Of a DNA stretch of 5,224 nucleotides, positions 1 through 5,224 are shown piece by piece (within the stretch, counting starts at the first letter, position 1; every line of letters begins with the position of its first letter). A program made the translations under genes and the position numbers. Origin of the DNA: an uncultured Ruminococcus sp. (GTDB lineage: Bacteria > Bacillota > Clostridia > Oscillospirales > Acutalibacteraceae); the NCBI GenBank assembly GCA_902767175.1, contig CACXGH010000159.1, positions 1 through 5,224 on the forward strand, read 5' to 3'. A model generated the notes under the pieces. It did not search any database and was not told the DNA's origin. It worked only from the letters and a program-made list of their open reading frames with translations.

Positions 1-5
1 CCGCA

Positions 6-79
6 GGAGCTAAAGCTCCCCGACGTCTGTTGACGGCGTCGCTCGCTCCAATCAAGCGAACTTGTTGGAGCTTTGCTCC
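6..79. repeat. GC-rich palindrome cluster with competing GGAGC/GCTCC stems
   Basis: GGAGC-TAAA-GCTCC (6-19) is followed by CGACGTC/GGCGTCG (21-27 with 35-41), a long hairpin GCTCCAA-T-CAAG-CGAA-CTTG-TTGGAGC (45-71, 7 + 4 bp around one bulge) and GGAGC-TTT-GCTCC (67-79). The last two share 67-71, so they are mutually exclusive. The same GGAGC/GCTCC arms recur along the segment. This fits an interspersed palindromic repeat downstream of the gene. It differs in sequence from the cluster at 5159-5224. Confidence 0.5.
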
Positions 80-92
80 TTGTTTAAGCCTG

Positions 93-129
93 CCAGACAT
101 CATTTCATAAATGCTGTCGGGAATTTATG
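93..129. other. Overlapping hairpins just downstream of the surface protein gene
   Basis: Between the stop codon and the palindrome cluster lie two competing stems: an imperfect 11-bp stem with two mismatches (93-105 with 109-120, loop around 106-108) and a perfect 7-bp stem, CATAAAT (106-112) with ATTATG-type arm ATTTATG (123-129). They could slow or end transcription of the gene. On the minus strand no T-run follows, so this is not called as a rho-independent terminator. Confidence 0.35.
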
Positions 130-151
130 CTGCTTTTAATGGGAGTCTGTT

Positions 152-271
152 TTATTTATCATCGGTACGATTTTTTCTTTTTATCAGAATAAAAGCACCG
201 AGAGCTATTATCGCACCGATAGCGTATAATACCGTGATGTGCCTTGAATCGTCCATTCCTGCGGAAGGCAG
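152..271 (-). other. C-terminal cell-wall sorting signal (LPSAG, membrane helix, basic tail)
   Basis: The protein ends with LPSAG at residues 1535-1539 (bases 257-271), a short polar spacer, a hydrophobic helix at 1546-1564 and the tail KRKNRTDDK. This is the three-part sorting signal of sortase substrates, with Ala in place of the usual Thr of LPXTG. Sortase would be expected to cleave within the motif and join the protein to peptidoglycan or a pilin lysine. The matching sortase is not in this window. Confidence 0.88.
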
Positions 272-3200
272 AACAAAGTCAGAAGCACGGTACTGGTTAG
301 TGAAGGTTACGGTAATGCTGCTGTCCGCCCTGTCTACTGTTTCAAGTCCGGTTGACAGTGCCGCTTTTGTTTTTACTGCTTCGTCATGTGCCTTGGCAAT
401 GACAGAGCCGTTTTCGCCTTCAATGGTGTATGACGGACAATAATAGCTTACCGCACCCTCTGTGATGCGATAGTTACAGTGTGCCGGAAGTGCTTTGAAT
501 GTCATTGTTTCCCCGTGTTTCAGTGTAAAGGTCTTTGTGAGTGCTCCGTCTGACGGTGCTGTGAAAGCTTCGCTTTCATCTTCCTTATCGGGAAAACTGT
601 GAATCACGGTATATTCCGTATCGGGTATCAATCCGCTCAGCTCTGCTGTAAAATCAAAGCCCTGCTTTGAATATTCTTCCTCGGCAATATTGCCGTAAGT
701 CATGTCTACCTGCTTGGCAATGATAACGTCACGCTCAGACAGGGTATTGTCTATATTTACGATGACATAAGGTATACCTTCATCTGCCTGTGAGAACACA
801 ACTTTACGGGGAGCTGTCTGAGGCTCATAATTATCAAGAACATCGTTTTCAACAAGCCAATATGTTCCTACAATAACAGGAGCCGTTTTCGCTGTGCCGT
901 TTACCGTTTTAAGATGAAGAACCGGATCTGTACCGCTTTGTGCATCGGCATTTGTATTATACAGGTCAAATTCAGCATCACTCAGAGGGGTTCTGTTACC
1001 TCTGCTGTCCGCACCGTATTTATTGATTGTAATAGTGCCGTACAGAGTATCTGTTATGGTTTGACCGCTTGGCTGTACTCCTGCACTGAGTGAGCTGTAA
1101 AGCGGTGTGACAGTGTAAGCTCCGTACTTATTCTGCATAAAGCCGTACTGCATCTGTGCGCCCTCTGTCAGAAGCCTTGTGCCTGCATTCTTTACGAAAT
1201 AAGGCAGTGCGTATTCGGGCAGTCCCTGTACGCTGACATAGGTTATATTTCCGGTATAGCTTATTTCATAGTCGAGAGTATCCGTAAACGCATTAAATAT
1301 GCTTGCCGAAGCCGACTCACTGACAGCATCTGTAAGCTTATGCCATTTGCCGTCATTGCCCCGGAAGACAATATATATAAGCGTACTGCTTCTGTCTTTA
1401 TCGGTGGTTTTCAGTGTGTCATAGGGTTTGAAATACTTATCGCTGACAGGACGGAGCAAAAGTGAATTGTTATTATCGACCCACTCGATACGGATATCCG
1501 CATCTGTCTGCCGGGTGTATTTATCCGTCCTTTCGTTTACAAAGGTACATGACTCGGACACATTCCCTGCAGCTGTAAAATCATAACGGCCCGTATCAGG
1601 GCTTACGAGAGAATAATTATCCGTCTCGGCTTCTTCTATAACGCACCTTATGCCTTCAGGCACATTAAGCGTTATGCTCTCTCCGTCCCTGAGGGTGATC
1701 ACATCGGTTATGCACGGCTCGCCGTTATAGTAATCGTATTCATCGGGCAGCTTGCCGAATACATCTTCTATATTCATGTAATATACATTGAAAGTAAAAT
1801 CCGTACCGAACAGCTTTTCATACGGGAAATCAGCTACCTGCTTGCTTAGCGTAAACTTTCCTGTTTTCAGTACGCTTTTGACAAGCGTTTTATTAGTCCA
1901 TGCAAAGTTGCCGTAATTGTCACCGGGATATTCCATTGAGGGGATCTTACTGTCGGAGTATTTTTGCAGCCGCTTGTACTGATCGTCAGTTGTTCCGATC
2001 AGGAACTTTGAGCCGTTATACATTCCCTGTCCCTGATAATTGGTTACGGAAGTATTGAACAGTCCTGAAAGATCTTTTGTATTTCCTCCGTCATTCAATA
2101 TAGTTTTAACATAAGATGCGTGCTGGAAAGCGTTAGATTCTATTTCGGCAAATTCAGGGTAAACAAGTCCGAGAGATGCATATATTTCGTTTCTGCCGAG
2201 ATCAATATCGGCAAGTCTGTTAAGAACGGCTTCACCGTTCGTATACTCCCAGCCGTACTCAGCTTCATAATACTCACGGTCGTTATAATTGCCCGTATAG
2301 CTACTGAACAGAGATACGTTTTCGCTGGGGACAATATTCATTTCCCCTGCCGTATGAGGAGCGTCTACGAAGACTGTATTCTTTATATCGAGACTGTCTA
2401 CAAACGAAGACAGATTATCGCTCATTTCGGGGGAAGAAATAATATTTTCTATTTCATAGCTTGATTCAGGGGCTCCGTCCTCAGGCACTACGGATTCAAG
2501 GGCAAGGTCTGTTTCGACAAAAACACAGCCCTCTCCGGTATAGTTATCTATCTGAACGATCGTAAGCTCGTGCCGCCTGCCGTCATTTATGCTGAATGTT
2601 GTAGTATAGTTCTGCTGCATACCGTTCACGGTTCTCACATAGTTCACGGTAGCGTTATTATTAGTAAAATTCAGTGTGCCTAAAATGTTGTCTGAGTCAT
2701 AAACATAATTGAGACCGCCGAGGTCGATAATAAGCTGACCGTCAAGATATATCCATACACAGTCATCACCCTTTATAGTCATTGTGTATTTTTCTCCGTC
2801 ATCGGGCAGAATGAAGGGTACGTCTATCCTTTGAGCATAGCCTGCGTTTGTATACTCATTTGAATTGTTTAAATAATTCAGAGGCATAAGCTCTTTACTG
2901 ATGCCGGAAGTTTTGGAATAATGCTTTTGCAGCTCTGTGTTGAGCGTACCGTCAGGATTAAAGAAAAATCTTCTGTCCTGCGCAAGTGCGTATATATATG
3001 TCCTTTTGCCGTTGATAGTCTTTTCGGTACGGTCAAAGGTGAATTCGGCGTCAAAAGCCTTGCCGATCGCCGTATTGAAGGTATTATTTCCGTCAAGAAA
3101 ATCCTCGTTAAAAAACGGTGAAGGCACTTCTTCGCATTCGCCTGACGGGTCTGTCGTATTGATGAGTATTTCACCGTTTTCTCCGAGATGATCTGCTACA

Positions 3201-4873
3201 ATACCCGGATAAGCCGCACGATGGGATACAGATCTCCATGCTTTTGTATATTTATCCGTAACTATAGCATGAGTTCTCCTTTTTGAATAAATAATAAGTC
3301 CTGTCTCGGGGTCTTTATTATAGCTGTTGTCTATACCGAACAGTCCGTATTTTACATCTTCATTTCTGACAGGGTTTGATGAATTTGCCACATGTCCGAG
3401 ATAAAGAGGGTCGGTGATTCCGAAGGACTGACTGTAAACAGTGTTCGGGTCGGGATGCGTGTCTTGGATAGTATCCGAGAAGCGTGAGTAAAACTGCATA
3501 TTGTGCTCTTTATAGTAGTCACTCAATGCATCATTGAATTTATAGTAAAATGCTTCCCATGTAGTATTCTGTACTCCGGGGGCCTTGATCATTGCAGAAG
3601 CGCCGCCGAGATCGGCATCGTTATAATAATCGTAAACCTTTCCTTTTGCTTTTATTGATGTGGAAGGCAGCTCAAGCTTATATTTATTATTGCCGTTTTT
3701 ATCAAGCGTCATTTCAAGCTTCTGGGCGTCATACTGATTATAGCCTGTTGTATTTACCTCTCCCAATCCGGACCAATAGCCGTTCAGGTAATTAAGGGCG
3801 GTTGTATAGGTGCCGAGATATAAACATGGATACTGCAGTTCAGGAGACGGCGGATCAATGGCTAAGGCTGCGGCAGGAGAAGCCTGCTGTGTTTGTTTAG
3901 CCGAAGGATCGCTTTTTCCTACAGGAAAGTTTCTCTTTGTTTTAGATGTTCCTCTCACCGATACAAAGGCTGCCATGAGAGGAGACGTTCCTGTTCTTTT
4001 TTTCGACAGATAAGACATGGTTTCCTCGTCCGCATCTAATGCATATGTGTGGTCATGAACACTGACGCCGCTGTTTATAAGAAAGCTTTTCTCTGCATCG
4101 GATATGGGTTCGGGAATTATCGTTTTGTCAAAAGTGACATTTGTGAATTCGGCAACAGCTCCCGAATCGGTCTGTCCCCTCATAAGAAGACCGGCGTCAA
4201 TAAAGATCCTTGTGGCTGAAAGATTTTCCGATGATATCATCAGTTCGGGCAGATCATTCTTTGTAATGCTCTGATATGGAGTATCATTTTTAATAAGCTG
4301 TATTTCAGGAGCAAATTCCTCTGCAGATGTTCCTTCGGGATAATAATACTGCGGAAGGATCGTGTCATAGCTCACGATGATCCGGTTTTCGTAAGGAACT
4401 GTCAGTTCTGTGAGGTTTCTGACTGAAACGGTGCCGCCGTTGTCGGTATAATAATACTCGCATTCAGGCTCCGACAAACCGCCCGTGTAATCACTGACAC
4501 TCTGTTGTGATGGCAGAGCATTCCCCGATGAGTCAAAGAGTGAGATCACATCTGCTGCTTCACCGTTTTTGTCACGCAGAACAGACTTCGGTACAGTCAG
4601 CACTAATTCACCGGCTTCAAGAGCTTCCTCCCCGTCAATTGAAAAACCGACCGTATATGAGATGCGCTGATTTGCTTTTGGTGATTCCGGTGACCAGACA
4701 TAATGTTCTCCGTCAGAGACTGCACCGCCGCTAAGTTCAGCTGTAAAGGAAACTATACTCTTTGACGGGTCATTCGCTCTGACAAAATGATATCCGCCGA
4801 CGGAAAAAGCAGCAAGAATTACCGTTATCGCAAGAATAAATGAAATTGTGCGGTATGTCTTTCTTTTCGTCAT
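152..4873 (-). CDS. Large cell-wall-anchored surface protein with fibro-slime and Cna-B/FctA-type domains (putative adhesin), 1573 aa, complete
   Basis: Probable sortase-anchored adhesin or matrix protein displayed outside the cell. Seen: a basic N-terminus and hydrophobic stretch (about 10-30) with a likely signal-peptidase site after V-R-A (33); an Ig-like head (about 36-255); a polar, Pro/Ala-rich linker (about 300-345); a fibro-slime (PA14-like) domain (about 347-795); an unassigned region (about 800-1000); an FctA/Spy0128-like domain (about 1003-1116); a divergent Cna-B-like stretch starting IEWVDNNN (about 1129); a SpaA/Cna-B domain (about 1278-1377); a second FctA-like domain (about 1381-1529); LPSAG (1535-1539), a membrane helix and a basic tail. 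The ATG is fixed by a strong Shine-Dalgarno and an in-frame TAA seven codons upstream (4895-4897). The frame is intact to its own TAA. No sortase or pilin gene lies in the window. Anchoring is well supported. Adhesion, matrix or pilus-tip function is inferred from the domain families, and the ligand is unknown. Confidence 0.93.
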   Translation of the reverse strand: MTKRKTYRTISFILAITVILAAFSVGGYHFVRANDPSKSIVSFTAELSGGAVSDGEHYVWSPESPKANQRISYTVGFSIDGEEALEAGELVLTVPKSVLRDKNGEAADVISLFDSSGNALPSQQSVSDYTGGLSEPECEYYYTDNGGTVSVRNLTELTVPYENRIIVSYDTILPQYYYPEGTSAEEFAPEIQLIKNDTPYQSITKNDLPELMISSENLSATRIFIDAGLLMRGQTDSGAVAEFTNVTFDKTIIPEPISDAEKSFLINSGVSVHDHTYALDADEETMSYLSKKRTGTSPLMAAFVSVRGTSKTKRNFPVGKSDPSAKQTQQASPAAALAIDPPSPELQYPCLYLGTYTTALNYLNGYWSGLGEVNTTGYNQYDAQKLEMTLDKNGNNKYKLELPSTSIKAKGKVYDYYNDADLGGASAMIKAPGVQNTTWEAFYYKFNDALSDYYKEHNMQFYSRFSDTIQDTHPDPNTVYSQSFGITDPLYLGHVANSSNPVRNEDVKYGLFGIDNSYNKDPETGLIIYSKRRTHAIVTDKYTKAWRSVSHRAAYPGIVADHLGENGEILINTTDPSGECEEVPSPFFNEDFLDGNNTFNTAIGKAFDAEFTFDRTEKTINGKRTYIYALAQDRRFFFNPDGTLNTELQKHYSKTSGISKELMPLNYLNNSNEYTNAGYAQRIDVPFILPDDGEKYTMTIKGDDCVWIYLDGQLIIDLGGLNYVYDSDNILGTLNFTNNNATVNYVRTVNGMQQNYTTTFSINDGRRHELTIVQIDNYTGEGCVFVETDLALESVVPEDGAPESSYEIENIISSPEMSDNLSSFVDSLDIKNTVFVDAPHTAGEMNIVPSENVSLFSSYTGNYNDREYYEAEYGWEYTNGEAVLNRLADIDLGRNEIYASLGLVYPEFAEIESNAFQHASYVKTILNDGGNTKDLSGLFNTSVTNYQGQGMYNGSKFLIGTTDDQYKRLQKYSDSKIPSMEYPGDNYGNFAWTNKTLVKSVLKTGKFTLSKQVADFPYEKLFGTDFTFNVYYMNIEDVFGKLPDEYDYYNGEPCITDVITLRDGESITLNVPEGIRCVIEEAETDNYSLVSPDTGRYDFTAAGNVSESCTFVNERTDKYTRQTDADIRIEWVDNNNSLLLRPVSDKYFKPYDTLKTTDKDRSSTLIYIVFRGNDGKWHKLTDAVSESASASIFNAFTDTLDYEISYTGNITYVSVQGLPEYALPYFVKNAGTRLLTEGAQMQYGFMQNKYGAYTVTPLYSSLSAGVQPSGQTITDTLYGTITINKYGADSRGNRTPLSDAEFDLYNTNADAQSGTDPVLHLKTVNGTAKTAPVIVGTYWLVENDVLDNYEPQTAPRKVVFSQADEGIPYVIVNIDNTLSERDVIIAKQVDMTYGNIAEEEYSKQGFDFTAELSGLIPDTEYTVIHSFPDKEDESEAFTAPSDGALTKTFTLKHGETMTFKALPAHCNYRITEGAVSYYCPSYTIEGENGSVIAKAHDEAVKTKAALSTGLETVDRADSSITVTFTNQYRASDFVLPSAGMDDSRHITVLYAIGAIIALGAFILIKRKNRTDDK
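287..1867 (-). other. Isopeptide-type beta-sandwich stalk (FctA-like, Cna-B-like, SpaA/Cna-B, FctA-like)
   Basis: This covers residues about 1003-1529. The two FctA/Spy0128-like units share a plan: a K-Q-V strand (K1011; K1387), an F-x-F strand, a (T)L-x-x-GE strand (1060-1068; 1450-1458), an IxE strand (E1081; E1472) and a closing T-F-x-N strand (N1113; N1526). Between them, residues 1278-1377 follow the SpaA/Cna-B pattern: I-T-I-N-K (K1285), P-L-S-D-A-E-F-D-L-Y (1296-1305), G-T-Y-W-L-V-E (E1342), and N1373 or N1376 near the end. In these families Lys and Asn form a self-catalysed isopeptide bond assisted by Glu, giving a protease-resistant stalk. The bond partners named here are predictions from motif position. 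Residues 1117-1277 begin with a Cna-B-like W-x-D-N-N-N...R-P motif but are too divergent to assign firmly. Confidence 0.75.
2489..3841 (-). other. Fibro-slime (PA14-like) domain region within the surface protein
   Basis: This covers residues about 345-795. The diagnostic core is at 702-720 (GDDCVWIYLDGQLIIDLGG, bases 2714-2770). It matches the pattern of fibro-slime domains: G-D-D-x-V-W-hydrophobic-D-G-x-hydrophobic-D-L-G-G, then a short G-x-L strand and a closing strand ending in V-E-T-D-L (785-790). An HPDP motif near residue 473 resembles the HPDF-type motif near the start of the family. Fibro-slime domains are known from extracellular matrix and cell-surface proteins and are related to the PA14 carbohydrate-binding fold. 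Four cysteines (350, 580, 705, 783) could form disulfides. Carbohydrate binding is an inference; no ligand can be read from the sequence. Confidence 0.85.
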
Positions 4874-4878
4874 TTTTT

Positions 4879-4888
4879 CCCTTCCTTT
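4879..4888 (-). promoter_or_regulatory. Ribosome binding site of the surface protein gene
   Basis: The minus strand reads AAAGGAAGGG, then five A, then ATG. The AAGGA core is 9 nt and the GGAAGGG end 5 nt from the start codon. This purine run fits a Firmicute Shine-Dalgarno. With the in-frame TAA at 4895-4897 it leaves no other plausible start. Confidence 0.88.
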
Positions 4889-4897
4889 CTTGAATTA

Positions 4898-5017
4898 GTC
4901 AGAATATATTTATCTCATGATTATCACAGTATCTGACGCTTTTTGTTATATATGATATATTTCTTTAACATCTTGTAAAATATTATAAATATATGACAAA
5001 AAATTCACTGTGATAAT
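4898..5017 (-). promoter_or_regulatory. Structured 5' leader: nested inverted repeats with a possible pseudoknot
   Basis: The leader contains a perfect 11-bp inverted repeat, ATTATCACAGT (plus 4920-4930) and ACTGTGATAAT (5007-5017), whose first-transcribed arm begins about two bases after the predicted start. Inside it, TTTTTGT-T-ATATAT (4940-4953) pairs with ATATAT-G-ACAAAAA (4989-5002), 7 + 6 bp around one mismatch. Inside that lies a small hairpin near 4964-4979. A further perfect 6-bp repeat, GTCAGA (4898-4903) and TCTGAC (4932-4937), joins the interior of the large stem to the segment just before the Shine-Dalgarno, which has pseudoknot topology or would act as an alternative stem. It matches no riboswitch class I can recognise. 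It could be a cis-regulatory RNA, an mRNA-stabilising 5' hairpin, or DNA operator half-sites. Confidence 0.6.
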
Positions 5018-5025
5018 ACAATACT

Positions 5026-5054
5026 ATTATAGTACTGCTCAGTATGATTGTCAA
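5026..5054 (-). promoter_or_regulatory. Perfect-consensus sigma-A promoter for the surface protein gene
   Basis: On the minus strand TTGACA (5054-5049) is followed after exactly 17 bases by TATAAT (5031-5026), identical to the housekeeping sigma-A consensus with optimal spacing. The upstream side is AT-rich. The expected transcription start is near 5019 (a G), giving a leader of about 146 nt before the ATG. Both boxes and the spacing are read directly; activity is inferred. No extended -10 TG is present at the usual place. Confidence 0.88.
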
Positions 5055-5117
5055 GATTATTAACGGATAATACGGCATTTAAACAGCTTTTTATCTTAAT
5101 CGCCGATTTTTTCTGTT

Positions 5118-5133
5118 TCACAAGTGATTGTGA
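5118..5133. promoter_or_regulatory. 16-bp palindrome upstream of the promoter, possible operator
   Basis: TCACAA-GTGA-TTGTGA is a perfect 6-bp inverted repeat around 4 bases, centred about 74 bp upstream of the -35 box. Size and symmetry fit a dimeric regulator site. The half-site TCACA also occurs in the leader's 11-bp repeat (ATTATCACAGT). No regulator can be named, and chance occurrence in AT-rich DNA is possible. Confidence 0.35.
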
Positions 5134-5158
5134 TTTCTAATATATAACAAGCGTCGAT

Positions 5159-5224
5159 GTCCCCCGAGTCTCGCCTGCCGGCTCGGTCGGTGCTTCTGCC
5201 TTCGGCAGAGGTGTCCACCGGACA
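5159..5224. repeat. GC-rich palindrome cluster (REP-like intergenic repeat), runs to the window edge
   Basis: Three short hairpins are packed in 66 bases: CCGAG/CTCGG (5164-5168 with 5182-5186), CTTCTGCC-TTC-GGCAGAGG (5193-5211, 8 bp with one G-T pair) and TGTCC-ACC-GGACA (5212-5224). The TGTCC at 5159-5163 could instead pair with the terminal GGACA and enclose the whole cluster. The abrupt shift from AT-rich to GC-rich sequence and the lack of an open frame suggest an interspersed palindromic repeat. It may continue beyond the window. A terminator for an upstream gene is less likely because no T-tract follows. Confidence 0.5.

Noticed and set aside
111..443. Plus-strand open frame of 110 codons
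   Set aside because: It overlaps the 3' end of the large gene antisense, has no clear ribosome binding site, and its product resembles no known protein. It is a shadow frame.
2120..3191. Several open frames of 60-115 codons on both strands inside the large gene
   Set aside because: All lie within the coding region of the 1573-residue protein, lack start signals and overlap each other in different frames.
3592..4734. Plus-strand open frames of about 67-75 codons
   Set aside because: They are antisense to the surface protein gene, compositionally odd and without ribosome binding sites.
4924..4971. 15-codon upstream frame in the leader (MLKKYIIYNKKRQIL)
   Set aside because: It has no Shine-Dalgarno before its ATG and lies inside the predicted stem; a short frame like this is expected by chance in AT-rich DNA.
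5098..5112. AATC-GCC-GATT followed by six T on the plus strand, terminator-like
   Set aside because: The stem is only 4 bp and no plus-strand gene precedes it, so it is too weak to call.
5081..5118. AAACAG...CTGTTT inverted repeat
   Set aside because: Only 6 bp with a 26-base AT-rich loop, no extension and no link to other signals.
1..5224. tRNA, rRNA, CRISPR array, insertion sequence
   Set aside because: No cloverleaf with tRNA consensus bases, no regularly spaced direct repeats and no transposase frame were seen.

Overview
The window looks like one complete gene from a low- to mid-GC Gram-positive bacterium, most likely a gut member of the Clostridia (Ruminococcus / Oscillospiraceae-like). 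The evidence is a very large secreted protein with a C-terminal sortase signal, a strong AGGAAGGG-type ribosome binding site, a consensus sigma-A promoter and AT-rich intergenic DNA. The genus assignment is inference. No RNA gene, CRISPR array, transposase or second protein gene was found.

Layout, read on the minus strand (the direction of transcription). Positions 5224-5159 hold a GC-rich cluster of short palindromes that looks like an intergenic repeat. Positions 5158-5055 are AT-rich and contain a 16-bp palindrome (5118-5133). A perfect TTGACA-17-TATAAT promoter lies at 5054-5026. It is followed by a leader of about 146 nt with nested inverted repeats and a possible pseudoknot, then the Shine-Dalgarno sequence and the ATG at 4873. 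The coding region fills 4873-152. Positions 151-1 hold overlapping hairpins without a T-tract and a second GC-rich palindrome cluster (6-79). The gene therefore sits alone between two unrelated palindromic clusters and looks monocistronic on its upstream side. No clear terminator was seen.

The protein (1573 aa) is built as a cell-wall-anchored adhesin or matrix protein. It has a signal peptide, an N-terminal Ig-like head, a short polar/Pro-Ala linker, a PA14-like fibro-slime domain, an unassigned region, and a stalk of beta-sandwich domains (FctA/Spy0128-like, a divergent Cna-B-like region, a SpaA/Cna-B domain, and a second FctA-like domain). It ends in LPSAG, a membrane segment and a basic tail. 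A sortase encoded elsewhere should couple it to peptidoglycan or to a pilus. The most open questions are the structured mRNA leader and the ligand of the fibro-slime head.
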